Assembly (NCBI GenBank): GCA_018136815.1
Contig: CM030931.1
Location: 7,519,488-7,583,487, forward strand
Direction: 5' to 3'
Length of the DNA stretch: 64,000 nucleotides
Origin: Isochrysis galbana
Lineage: Eukaryota; Haptophyta; Isochrysidales; Isochrysidaceae
The notes beneath the pieces were generated by a model. The model had not been told where the DNA came from. It did no database searches and saw nothing but the letters and a program-made list of their open reading frames with translations. Of this stretch, positions 53,146 to 62,915 are shown piece after piece. Position numbers and translations under genes: made by a program. The first letter of the stretch is position 1. Each line of letters starts with the position of its first letter.

Positions 53146-54276
53146 GTCGCCCCTGCTAATCACTCGGCCTCTCTCCCCCCCCCCCTCCCCCTCCCCCCCC
53201 CCCCCCCCCCCTCTCCCTTTTCTGCGGGCGCTCACCAACATTGTGTGAGAGTGGGAGTCCCACTACTGAGATCTTAAAGTCCAGCTAGCTAGATGTAGTC
53301 CTGCCCGAACGTCGGTTGCCTGCTCCACGCGCCGCCCCACTCGCTCTCCCCGGTTGAACCTTGTTTTGCCGGTCTCACACGGTAGGAGGAGAGAAGATGA
53401 AGGTGGAAAGTACGAAAGTACTCGGCATGTAGCCAACCCCTAGCACCCTTGTCCTTCCCCCCGGTATTTCTTCACCTTGGCTGCCTTGCTGTCTTAGGGC
53501 CGGCCCCTCGGCCCCTCGGAGGCACTTAGGCACTTCACCATGGGGTATGGGAGGTGTTGAGGCTGCCAGCACACCAAAAGTACCAGTGGCGTACCTTCAC
53601 AGCCGGGACGGCGTGCGCCCCCCCAGGCGCTCCGCCCTACACCTATGATTATAATACTATAGTTAATTCCTGTCACTGTCAGTCACTGTGTATCGTGTGC
53701 TTCTAGGGTTCCAGGTTCCAGAGTGGGTGTAAATGCGTAAATGCCCATAACTCAGCCAAATCATGCTAAAAAAGTAGCAAGGGCATGCCCAGTCACAAGG
53801 GTATGGGAGTATGGGCAGGCCTCAACCCAAGCACTTACTCCTAGGAGCTAGGAGAAGGAGAGAACCTCTGACTCTCGTGACATACACATACGACATGCGA
53901 CATGCTATATGCTATATGCTATAGACTATTATAGCGCTCTGCACCCTCTGGCCCGCCACGTGCACGTGCCGCCGATCGTCCACACCGCGGCCGTCGTTGC
54001 AATATGCACCCCCAAATAAGAACAAATATATATATTACATATTACCCTCCTCCCGCCAACCCGCCAATACCTAGAGCGAGCGACTATGACTATGCCCATC
54101 AAGCTGTAAGCTGTGGCCGACGACGTCGGACGCCGACGCCGACGACCCAAAAGGAAAATAATCAAAAACCCTAGGAGTCTTGTGTCTTGTGTCTTGTTTC
54201 ACCCCTATCAATTATCCAACGCTATGTTGGGGGAGCTTCTTTATCTTTATTCACCTCGCCTCTCTACTCTAAGCTG
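53146..54276. other. Upstream region of STE24 and intergenic sequence
   Basis: C-runs at 53177-53212 next to the STE24 start. From 53260 to 54276 no gene or shared repeat was recognised. Confidence 0.5.
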
Positions 54277-54434
54277 TTGCTTTTGTCTTTTGCAACTAAG
54301 TTTACACTTAGTTCAGCATGGGGGGGCACCTCGCGTCCCCCCTCTCAGGCACCAACTCCCCTCCGGGGGGCCTGTCGGTCAACCCCATGAGGTGTCGTTC
54401 CGTCAATTATGGGGCATCAGTCGAATTGAGCGAC

Positions 54435-54554
54435 AACTAAGTTTATACTTGGTCGCGATGGAGCGCGCCGCCGCGACTCCCCCTCCTTCGGGCCCCCCGC
54501 CGAGGGCGCACCTGTTTGCGTTAGCAAATGGGCGGAGAGGGGCGGCTGGCGGCT
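54435..54554 (+). repeat. Mini 5' fragment of LINE-like element
   Basis: Hairpin AACTAAGT-TTAT-ACTTGGTC, then GCGATGGAGCGCGCCGCC and ~90 bp including GTTTGCGTTAGCAAA. It is bracketed by two near-identical 46-bp sequences starting TGAGGTGTCGTTCCGTCAAT and ending GTCGAATTGAGCGA (four differences). These may be a long duplication or a shared 3' tail. Confidence 0.6.
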
Positions 54555-54649
54555 GAGGTGTCGTTCCGTCAATAGTGGGACATCAGTCGAATTGAGCGAT
54601 CAAATGTCCACAGTTGTATTGTAGTTGTTTAACATTAGATCTTGTTAAA

Positions 54650-54910
54650 ATTATAAGAGAGAGACGCCGTCAAAGCTTCTTCGCTAATCACATCGGTGCA
54701 CGCCGTGCATGGGCACGGCGCGATGTGCATCGGTCCCCCCGCGGATACGCCGTGCGTGCGCATGTCAACCCGTTCCATATGTGTAGCCCCTGCGGCCCAC
54801 AACTACGTAAACTGGCCATATAAGAGATGTTTCGTTACGCAGCGCCTGTGATGACTTGCAATCACATGTGCACGCCGTGCGTGGGCACGGCGCGATGTGC
54901 ACCGGCGCCC
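54650..54910 (+). repeat. Two GC-hairpin repeats (family G)
   Basis: Copies at about 54650-54740 and 54820-54910 share ATAAGAGA, a spacer, and GTGCACGCCGTGC(A/G)TGGGCA followed by CGGCGCGATGTGCA, as at 35411-35515. The stem can pair over about 12 bp. Function unknown. Confidence 0.55.
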
Positions 54911-55727
54911 CCCCAGTGGTGTTGCGCAACCTCTCATTCGGCGAGAGGGGTTGTGTCGTCCTGAGGTGGAGGGGGCGCCGTGCGCGCGGCGTGTGTGTCG
55001 GCGTCGTGTGCGCCTCTGGCACGAGTGGGGCGCGCCGCGTGCGCACGACGCTGTCACACCTGACGCCAACGCGCTGCGCCAACGCCAAACGCGCTGCGCC
55101 AACGCCAACGCGCTGCGCCGCGCGCATGACCCCTCTAGTGCAACGACCGAGTCGAGCTCGAGTGGGCTTGAGCTCGACGAGCGGGCAAGCGGCGCGCACG
55201 AGTCCTCGCCGTCGGTGGCCAGGGTCGACGGCAATCCGGACGATGTCGATGTCCAAGGGCCCGTTCCTCTTTTGACGGAACGCGACTTTGGCGACAGGAG
55301 GAAGATGAGGAGGGAGAGACTGAGAGACTCAAGACGCTTAAGGGAACCACTGTGGCAGGTATCTCGAGGCGCAGTCTTTTATTTCTCGAGGATCGCTCGC
55401 GGCGAGAGCTGTAAGGGCCGTTCTTCTTCACGACGAGAGGTTCCTTCCCCCCCCCCCGGTGCTTTTTCCCGGAGAGTCGCCCGACGTAGGTCGGTCCGCC
55501 TCAATGGGGTTTCCCTCATTGTAGCTTGTGGAGAGTTATAATGGGAGCCGGGGGTTTGCGAGGGGGGAGATTCGTAGGGGTGCATATGCGTATGTGCCTA
55601 GTGACAACACACGTCAAGGCGTACGGGCAGGTGCGCTGAGGGGTGTCGTGGTAGTACCGGGCTAGTGGGAGTAGTGGTACTAACACTAACGCTCAGTTGT
55701 TTTATATTATATTGCTTTTGTCTTTTG

Positions 55728-56833
55728 TCCACCTCTAAAAATATTCTTGAAAGGTGACTACTAGTCAGACTAGACTACTCCTTGCTATATGTGCTATATG
55801 CTATCCATTCCACTGGCCACTGGGGTCCCCATCCGACATCGCCCATTGCCCCACCCTCACTCCCCTCTTCGCCCCCCCCTCATTCCATTTTGTTCGGTTT
55901 CGGGGGGTCGACCCATGTCCCATGTGCGCTACTTTGATTCTGGCGTGGGGGGGAGGGGGGGGGGGGCTTTTGGCTTTTGGCGCGTTTTTAGAGGTAGGTG
56001 CATTTCGGAAACATTTCGAGGCGTCTTTTTGTGGGGGCACAGCATAGAGGCTTTCCCCATGGGCCATGGGTCTTCTGTCCACCTCTAACCTCTAATAACG
56101 CCTAGCGTCTAGCTAGTAGCTAGCGTCTAGCGTTTAGCGTTTAGCGTGCCATGTACCATGTGCTATAACGATAACCTTATCCACATACACCGAAAACGAA
56201 TAGGCCGCCTGCTCCAGTAGGATGAAGATGCAACTCGGAATGGGGACCGCACATCATATCAACCATACTTGAGGCGAATCAACCCCTCACTCAACCTCAA
56301 CACACCTACGGTAGTGCACTAGCACTGGGTGTTCTCCGCCAAGACGGGGCGGGGGAGGTGAGTGAAGGACGTATGGTAGTGTGCACCTAGTTAGCGCACG
56401 TCGCGGGCGAGGCCATATAATATCAAGAAGTTGTTTTGATGACGACTGGCGACGGCACCACAACCTCACTCATACACAAGTGCGACGTGGCGCACCTCGA
56501 ACGCCCCATATTCCACATTCTTTGAGCTGCTGTGAGGGACAAAACCTACGCATCCAAGCCGCGAGATGGGTCTGCCTCACAATCAGACCTAGAAGGAGGT
56601 TCTACAAACCCGTGACATCAACTTTACCTCGCCAGTTCCGAAAGCAACTGACGTTGGGCAAGGCTTTAGGGAGAGGCCATGATGACACTTTCAAAAGACA
56701 ATGAGACCACCCCCCATAAGATTCTTCTCGACTGTCATGTGCCCATGTCGCATTTTTCCGACTAGGAGAAACGTGCTCTGTGGGTGTTCCTGCATGTGAA
56801 CCTGGCCTTTAAGATGCCAACAATCGGAGATTT
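55728..56833. other. Intergenic, nothing recognised
   Basis: A G-run lies at 55950-55967. No gene with recognisable features on either strand. Confidence 0.5.
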
Positions 56834-57778
56834 TCATCGTTCTCTCCTAGAAGGACTCAATCCGTCATAGATGCGGCGTTGCATAGATTGCATCCATGGA
56901 TGCGCCGTATGCCATCCAATGGCATCAGGATTACCCCAATTAAAATCCTCGGCCACTCCAGCATGTAGAGCATAACGACCAACGCAGTTTACATCACGCG
57001 ACATTACGTCGACAGAAGTCACACGTCTCACGGAGAGCTGGGGCACACGAGTGAGGAGGCAGCCCAACCCGCTTATCTTAGAAAGAGTTGCTTGAAGGCC
57101 GAGGTATGCTCCAAGACCGTAGGTAAGTCTAGGATCATCCGCCGTCCAACGACGAGGATAAACAGCACTGTCGAGATCCAACGCATCATTTCGAGCCTTG
57201 TCGACCCACTGGTTAACTGAGGCAGAGCCGTAGTAAGAGCCAAACCAGATGTGCTGTGTCACCTCCCAGTCAGGCGGGACATAGCTCATCCCGCGTTGCA
57301 TGCGACCCAACCAGTCCGGAGCAAGCCAGAGGTCATCCTCTAGAATGAGGTAGACGTCATCGTGCGAGGCCTGACGGTGGTGCACGAGGTAGTTCCACAG
57401 AGAGAGATGAGAGAGATAGTTGCCGAGCACTGCGCGGGAGCGCGGCTGGGCAATCGCTTGCTCAAAGAGCGCCGGCGACTTCAAGAATGACTTGGGCAAC
57501 AGGTGCTTGAACTGATCATAAGTCTCATTCGTTGGTATCACACCAGGCCAAAGCTTCCAGGGCACTCCACTGCTGTTGAGCTGTTCGGAGATGAGCTTCA
57601 TCCGCTCGCCGCCGAAGGCGTGGTCGATGTTGATCACAAAGGCCATGGTGAAGGGGACGTGTGCAGCCCGTTCCTTCCGGCAGCCGATGCCAGCACCGCA
57701 AGGAGGCAGCGGGCGAAGCCGCGCCAACGCCTCGAAAGTCTCGGTGGAGGGCGAGCCGTCTTGGTAGGTTGGCGGCAT
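56834..57778 (-). CDS. GT25-like glycosyltransferase
   Basis: 314 residues from the ATG at 57778. Family features are FVINIDHAFGGERMKLISEQLNSSG (start of the nucleotide-sugar fold, residues 47-71), GVIPTNET, GNYLSHLSLWNYLV and LILEDDLWL (145-152). This is the arrangement of GT25 proteins (LPS galactosyltransferases, collagen GLT25D). The metal-binding DxD-type site is in EDD. The later RLTYGLGAYLG corresponds to the usual YxxGAYLxS block but is followed by unusual sequence, so an undetected intron or divergence there is possible. No signal anchor is visible; an upstream exon could carry one. Acceptor and sugar donor cannot be predicted. Confidence 0.75.
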   Translation of the reverse strand: MPPTYQDGSPSTETFEALARLRPLPPCGAGIGCRKERAAHVPFTMAFVINIDHAFGGERMKLISEQLNSSGVPWKLWPGVIPTNETYDQFKHLLPKSFLKSPALFEQAIAQPRSRAVLGNYLSHLSLWNYLVHHRQASHDDVYLILEDDLWLAPDWLGRMQRGMSYVPPDWEVTQHIWFGSYYGSASVNQWVDKARNDALDLDSAVYPRRWTADDPRLTYGLGAYLGLQATLSKISGLGCLLTRVPQLSVRRVTSVDVMSRDVNCVGRYALHAGVAEDFNWGNPDAIGWHTAHPWMQSMQRRIYDGLSPSRRER

Positions 57779-58003
57779 CTCTCGCCTCCTCAGCGAAAGC
57801 GGCGGGCGGTGACGGCGAGCGCTTCACTTCTGCGTCGTCGAGACAAGGGGAAACAAGAGCAGGGAGAGGCTGGAGTGCGCTCGAGTGTAACCCGAGCTAG
57901 GCCCATTTTACTACAAATCTCCTCAGACATACATAGTGAGCTTAGATGGGATATACGTATTTACCGTATCTGGCCAGAGGTCAAATACATATGTATTTGG
58001 CTG

Positions 58004-58250
58004 TGAGAAGCGCAAGGCTTCATGCAAGGCTTCATGTGTGTCGTGAACACAAGGCCTAGCTATGGCTAAGTGGTGTGCAAAACATTTGTTCTTGTTGGGG
58101 TTTTGTTTTTGTGTCGGTTACGTGATCGGCGGTTGAGTCGGTTACGGCGGTTGAGTCGTTTGAACGTGGTTGAGTCGTTTGAACGGACATCGGACCGTGC
58201 AAGGGTAGAGACCCCTAAGAGACAAGTAACAAGAAAGCTTTCGCCACTCA
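58004..58250 (+). repeat. 5' LTR of copia element
   Basis: 247 bp, TGAGAAG...CCACTCA, with TG/CA ends. Inside are repeated GGTTGAGTCGTTTGAACG units. No difference from the 3' LTR was found by eye. Confidence 0.93.
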
Positions 58251-58280
58251 TCTGGTACCCCCGCCGAGAGACAAAGAGAC

Positions 58281-59024
58281 ATGGACAAGAACAATGACAA
58301 GATCTTCTTCTACAACAAGGATGGTGCTGAATGGAGAGCATTCAGGCCCAAGTTGCTCGCGATGGCCGGCAAGAACGGTTGCCGACGTGCGATGCTCAAG
58401 AACAAGACGGAAAGCGTCGATGACGCCAACAAGGACAAGGAAGCCACCCAGGTGGAATTGAACAAGGCATATGACCTCCTCATCATGTGCATCAAGGATG
58501 ACAAGCTTGTGGCCACCTTGGATGTGCTCTACACGGATGAGGAGGAAGAGAAGTACGACGGCCACCGTGCGTTCAAACACATCGACGAGTTGCACGTGGC
58601 GGTCAACACCGAAGACAAGGCTGAAGACAAGAAGATGGAGTATGACACACTCAAGATGACCAACCTCCAGGAGTTCCCCTCAAGGGAGGAGGTCACCAAC
58701 CGCTTTGACAACATGTTTGGCATCTTCCAAGGACTCAAGGGCACCGCGCGCGAGGTCTCCGTGGCCGAGTTGTGCCTCGACATGAAAGCGAGCTTCATTG
58801 GATGTGGAGAAGGAGTCCTTCGTGAAGTGGACAAGGCATGGGGCTCCTTGGAAGTTGAGCACCGCAAGAGGCCTGATATGGTGCACAAGAACCTTGTGGA
58901 GGCTGCGGCCATCGCCCATAAGCATGAGGCGGTGCGCTCCACGGTGCGTCCGGCCCCAACGAGCGCGTTTGGGTACGCATGCCCAAGAACTACCGCAAGT
59001 ACGATGATCACGGACAAGAGCTAG
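58281..59024 (+). CDS. Copia gag-like protein
   Basis: ATG at 58281, 247 residues. The sequence is acidic/basic helical with the copia gag look (AEWRAFRPKLLAMAGKNG, LLIMCIKDDKLVATLD, YDTLKMTNLQEFPSREEVTN). No CCHC zinc knuckle remains; the frame shifts into pol at about 58970 where the deletion joins, giving a short false tail. Confidence 0.8.
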   Translation: MDKNNDKIFFYNKDGAEWRAFRPKLLAMAGKNGCRRAMLKNKTESVDDANKDKEATQVELNKAYDLLIMCIKDDKLVATLDVLYTDEEEEKYDGHRAFKHIDELHVAVNTEDKAEDKKMEYDTLKMTNLQEFPSREEVTNRFDNMFGIFQGLKGTAREVSVAELCLDMKASFIGCGEGVLREVDKAWGSLEVEHRKRPDMVHKNLVEAAAIAHKHEAVRSTVRPAPTSAFGYACPRTTASTMITDKS

Positions 59025-60228
59025 CAGCCCTCTTAGGGCAATCGCTCTATGGCTTGGTGCAATCCGGCCGCAATTGGTGGCTCAAGTTGTCCATGTGGCT
59101 TGAGGCATTTGGCTTCATCGTGGCGTTCAGCGAGCCATGCCTTTACGTGCTCCGTGATGAGGATTCCTTCATGGTCATGGCCACGTACGTGGACGACATG
59201 CCGTGGGGCTCCAATGACATGAAGCTCGTGCGCAAGGTGTTTGAGGCCATGGAGAAGGATGGCTTCAAGCTCACTTGGCATGAAGGTCTCGATGAAGTAC
59301 TTGGAGCCCAACTCAAGGAAGTGAGTGATGGAATCATTCTTCACCAAGGAGACTACATCAACAAGATGGTGGGCGCGCACCTCGAAGAGATGACCAAGTA
59401 CGAGGACACGTTGCGCAACACCGTCGACACGCCATGCAACTCGTACCTCGGCAAGGACGTCATCGAGGCGCAAGACGAGAAAGAGCGGATCAAGGCGGAG
59501 CTCGATCCCAAGTTTGGCACCAAGTACCGCGGCCTTGTCGGTAGTCTCCTCTACGCCGCCGTGGTGAGCAACCCCGACATCTCGTACACGGTGGGCCAAC
59601 TTTGCCGCGCGATGTCGTTCCCCACCGTGAACCTTTGGCACGCCGCGCTGCATTGCCTTCTCTACCTCAAGAACCGTGGCACCATGGGCCTCAAGTACTA
59701 CAAGAACAATGGCGATAGCCCCATCATCGGCCTCTTTCGTCAGGGTGAAGGCATGGTACGCGGCATGGTCGACGCATCGTGGGATGTCGTACGTTCGACG
59801 AGCGGCTGGCTCATCTTCATCAATGGTAGCCTCGTCGATTGGGGCAGCAAGCGCCAAAACAGCATCTCCTTGTCGGCCAATGAAGCGGAAACGATGGCGG
59901 CCTCCCTTGCTTCGCAACGTATCGAGAACTTCCGTAACACGCTCGCGGATCTCGGTTGGAAGCAAGCGGAGCCAAGTCCGCTCTTGTCCGACAGCAAGGG
60001 TGCAAAGGCACTCGCGGACAATCCCATCATGAAGGGTTTGGCCCGTCACATCCATCGTCGTGAGCTCTACGTGCGTGAGCTCACAGCTCACGCAGAAGAA
60101 TGTGTTACGTGTCTACCACGTGCAGACCGAGCTCAATGTGGCCGACATGATGACGAAGCCCTTAGCTGCGAACAAGTTCACCAAGTTCCGTGGGCTGATC
60201 ATGGTTCGCATTTGAGATCTTGCTGCCT
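58970..60228 (+). pseudogene. Copia pol fragment: RT C-terminal part and RNase H, frameshifted
   Basis: Begins at the deletion joint with VRMPKNYRKYDDHGQELAAL. It continues SLYGLVQSGRNWW, then MVMATYVDDMPWGSND (the RT active site YVDD), KYRGLVGSLLYAAVVSNPDI, and the RNase H part VDASWDVVRSTSGWLIFI, SLSANEAETMAAS and LLSDSKGAKALADN. A frameshift near 60085 separates it from the normal end (VQTELNVADMMTKPLAANKF, stop about 60228). Fingers and palm start are missing, so it is not an active RT. Confidence 0.88.
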
Positions 60229-60279
60229 TGCGAATCCCTCATTTGTTGCCCTTCTCCAGGGGATCAGGTCAAGGGGGGG

Positions 60280-60526
60280 TGAGAAGCGCAAGGCTTCATG
60301 CAAGGCTTCATGTGTGTCGTGAACACAAGGCCTAGCTATGGCTAAGTGGTGTGCAAAACATTTGTTCTTGTTGGGGTTTTGTTTTTGTGTCGGTTACGTG
60401 ATCGGCGGTTGAGTCGGTTACGGCGGTTGAGTCGTTTGAACGTGGTTGAGTCGTTTGAACGGACATCGGACCGTGCAAGGGTAGAGACCCCTAAGAGACA
60501 AGTAACAAGAAAGCTTTCGCCACTCA
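60280..60526 (+). repeat. 3' LTR of copia element
   Basis: Identical by eye to 58004-58250 and followed by the TSD GGCTG. Confidence 0.93.
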
Positions 60527-60619
60527 GGCTGTATTGGAAGCGCGTCCTGGGTTGCAGGCCTCGAGTGTATTTGAAATGTATTTTGCCGGAGGCCAAATGG
60601 CCAACTACTAGGGTCTAGG

Positions 60620-60662
60620 TCTAGGTCTAGGGTCTTAGGGTCTTAGGGTTAGGGTTAGGGTG
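60620..60662 (+). repeat. Short interstitial TTAGGG array
   Basis: Degenerate GGGTCTTAGGGTC units then three TTAGGG units, ending at TAGGGTGGTCAAACAGGG. The last unit overlaps the start of the TIR element end, so it may be partly chance. TTAGGG is a plausible telomere repeat for this lineage. Confidence 0.5.
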
Positions 60663-60837
60663 GTCAAACAGGGAGGAACAGGGCGTTTAAGTCTTTTAAG
60701 TTTAATTTTAACTTCTAAGGCTAATAGTGAAAAATCACCAAGTCAAGATTGAGATTTTATCACGCGATCTTAGGGTATGCTGCTGGAAATGGGTAGTGGG
60801 TATATTAGGCAGGATCTTATGAGAAATATGCAAGAAC

Positions 60838-61215
60838 TAAAAGTTTATACTTGGTTCGCGGTTCGCTCATGGGCCATGGGGGGCACGAGGCACGAGCTCC
60901 CCCCTCTCTCCACTCCTCGCCTGCCGTGGGGGAGGAAGCACCCATCCTCCTGGCATGCCTGATGGCTTGCCAGGAGCCCACTGTCCTGCTGACCCACTCT
61001 CTTCCCCACAGGCTCGCTTGGTTCGCTCGTCCGAGCCCCTCGTGGCTCGTGGCCAGCCCATCGCTCCAACCCCCCTCCCCCCCCCCCTGTCGACAGGCAG
61101 ACAGGTGCAGCGTGGGGGGCCCAGAGGCTCGGGAGCGCCAGCGAGGGAGAGGTAGGGGAGGTCAGGGCCCAGCCCCAGCCTCCTCTGCCCCCTGAGCTGG
61201 CCTCCAGGTAGGCCC
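60838..61215 (+). repeat. Family-B retroposon, 5' half
   Basis: Begins with the right hairpin arm (AGTTTATACTTGGTTCGCG), then CTCATGGGCC, GGGGCACGAG and a long match to the 5' half of family B, up to GCCCCCTGAGCTGGCCTCCAG at about 61208. The 3' half and tail are missing. The left arm of the hairpin is lost. Confidence 0.75.
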
Positions 61216-61708
61216 AAGCCAATACTTGTACAACTTGTTCTGCAAGTTTGGGTGGCTCGCCCAACTTGCCAGAAGTTTTGGCCCTCTCTACAAGTGGCTG
61301 CAAGATTGGGGCCATGGCGCCGGGCTCTCTACCAGTATCCAGTGTATAATCTCCTCTTTATTAGTAGACAACAAAGTTTACGACAAGAGCTGAACATGTT
61401 CACTCGCGGTGAACAAGTTGTCGCGGTGAACAAGTTGACTCGGTGAACAAGTTGTCGCGCGGATGCGACTCTTTCACATAAACAGGGCCTTTCATGACAG
61501 TAAATTGGCCCTCTCTCTTGCCCTCTTCAGCTCCGAGGAGACAGGCTGCGGCGCGCGGCGCGGCGCGCGATGTCGGGGCTAGGTAAGCCATGCCAGCATG
61601 CCAGTCCCCTCTCCCTCTCCCCTCTGCCCACTGCGTGCTGGCCTGCCTGCACGTGTGAGCCCGTGGACGCGCATCTCAATCCTCCCTCCCCTCCTGCGTA
61701 GGCAAGCG
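61216..61708. other. Intergenic with tandem repeat
   Basis: A 16-bp unit close to CGGTGAACAAGTTGTC is repeated about four times at 61399-61460. No gene recognised. Confidence 0.5.
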
Positions 61709-61985
61709 TCACTGTACGCGACGAGCTGCGTGTGAGCGCGTCTTTTCTTTATTGGCCATTATGTTTGGTCCGAAATCGTTCATCGTCACTCGCTTCAGCA
61801 TCAAGCGCACAGCTTCGGGCTTGCCACTCAAGCAGGCAAAGACGACGGGGCCCACCATTAGCATGTGCTTGTTCCAAACGGCGGTCGCATTGACATCTGC
61901 ACCCCTCGCAATTAGAATCTCAATGCAAGGGGCGCTGCCTGCGCGGCAAGCGTGCATGAGCGGAGTGTACGTGTTGAACATCTTG
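61709..61985 (-). pseudogene. Ankyrin-repeat fragment
   Basis: The minus strand encodes NTYTPLMHACRAGSAPCIEI then LIARGADVNATAVWN, and GPVVFACLSGKPEAVRLMLKR: two and a half ankyrin repeats. It lies head-on to a coiled-coil frame and lacks a proper start, so it is probably an exon or remnant of a larger gene. Confidence 0.65.
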
Positions 61986-62001
61986 TTGACAAGAGCGGGG
62001 G

Positions 62002-62348
62002 AAGAAGGTGCCGACCAAGAAGAAGTGGCAATGGACAACGGAGCGGCGCATCATGCTGCGCGCGACGAGGCTGCCCGCCGACGCGATCACCTCGCTGAGG
62101 CACGCGAAGAGCGCGAGATCGCGCAAATGGAGTCGAATGCAAAGCGCGAAGACGAGCGACTGCAACTGCTTAAAAGCGAATTCGAGCACCGCGCCAAGAT
62201 GGAAGTAGCACGCCTGGAGGCGGAGAAAGCGGAGAGTGAGCGCAGGCACAAGCGGGAGGAGGAACGAAACGCCCGTGAGGATCGCCGGGACGAGCGACTC
62301 ATGGCCGTGTTGGCCGCCCTCGCTCAGAACCACAAGTCCAGCGCGTAG
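62002..62348 (+). pseudogene. Coiled-coil end of a Myb/SANT-type transposon protein, possible
   Basis: One frame (from ATG 62031) encodes a highly charged helix: AREEREIAQMESNAKREDER, EAEKAESERRHKREEERN, ERLMAVLAALAQ. This is the form of the C-terminal end of the Myb-like second protein of PIF/Harbinger elements. Another frame at 62008 reads KKWQWTTERRIMLRA, which could be the start of a SANT helix, shifted by a frameshift. The proximity to the transposase at 62916 supports a shared element, but this is inference. Confidence 0.45.
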
Positions 62349-62915
62349 ATGACATTTCTCCTACCTAGGCTAGCAGAACGTGAGTGCAGGCACAACGCGG
62401 CCGCTGTCGCCGCAAGGGGGAGTTGTGTGCTGTGCGCTACGTACTTGCCTGGGGCTTTGATCATTGTGTCATCGTAGGCATTCCGTATGGGTCCTCAAAC
62501 GGATTGTGCACATCAAGGCGTGAACACACCAAGGCCTTACGACGAAGCCTTTTCTAAAGAGCATATGAAGGCATGCAGCGCGCGTCACTCCCCTACTCTC
62601 TTGTCTCATGCTTGCCGCCACCCCCGCCACGTGCGCGAAAATTGAAGCTTGATGCGCGCCCTACACTTGCACAAACTCACCCACCCGCCAGGCGAAGGTT
62701 AGTGGCGGGGCCCCCACAACGCGGCGACCCTAACCCGAGTCGAGCCGCCACCCAAAACGCAAAACGTGCAAGGACACGCCCCGACCCTAAGCCGTGTCGA
62801 GCCGCCTGCTCCGCCCGACCCCCCATCCGCCAAGGCTAATGTTACCACATGTCACTGAGAAGTTGCGCCATAAGGGCCACATGCATTCAACATTCACATC
62901 TTGCACAACTACGAA
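62349..62915. other. Intergenic between the coiled-coil frame and the transposase
   Basis: No gene recognised; a GC-rich plus-strand frame at 62573-62839 has no features. The word GTCGAGCCGC.. with C/T changes is repeated at 62741 and 62795. Confidence 0.5.

Larger units (their letters stand above)
54293..55711 (+). mobile_element. Family-A retroposon, interrupted, 16-bp TSD
   Basis: 1419 bp between perfect repeats TTGCTTTTGTCTTTTG at 54277-54292 and 55712-55727. The 5' hairpin AACTAAGT-TTAC-ACTTAGTT is at 54294-54313, and the family-A 5' sequence runs to about 54392. The family-A 3' part runs from about 55288 to 55711 (tail CTCAGTTGTTTTATATTATA). About 895 bp of other sequence replaces the middle: a second hairpin with ATGGAGCGCGCC (54435-54470), a 46-bp near-repeat (54393-54438 and 54555-54600), two GC-hairpin repeats and a short tandem array at 55070-55125. 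Confidence 0.8.
58004..60526 (+). mobile_element. Ty1/copia LTR retrotransposon, internally deleted
   Basis: 2523 bp with two identical 247-bp LTRs and a 5-bp TSD GGCTG (57999-58003, 60527-60531). The probable primer-binding site begins TGGTACC at 58253, just inside the left LTR. A polypurine tract AAGGGGGGG abuts the right LTR. A gag-like frame and the 3' part of pol (RT end plus RNase H) are present. Protease, integrase and the RT start are missing. Identical LTRs mean the deleted copy itself was recently reverse-transcribed, using enzymes from another copy. Confidence 0.93.
57943..60610. mobile_element. MITE copy split by the copia element
   Basis: 57943-58003 and 60527-60610 together form a diverged, inverted copy of the 199-bp MITE at 27556-27754: TAGATGGGATATACGTAT, TCAAATACATATGTATTTGG then CTG, then TATTGGAAGCGCGTCCTGGG and GGCCTCGAGTGTATTTGAAA. 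The copia TSD GGCTG falls in the middle. Confidence 0.82.

Noticed and set aside
54399-54412. CGTTCCGTCAATT similar to the universal small-subunit rRNA primer site
   Set aside because: Only about nine bases agree (CCGTCAATT) and the following rRNA bases are absent; it belongs to the 46-bp repeat.
61399-61460. CRISPR-like regularly spaced repeat
   Set aside because: The 16-bp units follow each other without unique spacers, and the genome is eukaryotic; it is a plain tandem repeat.
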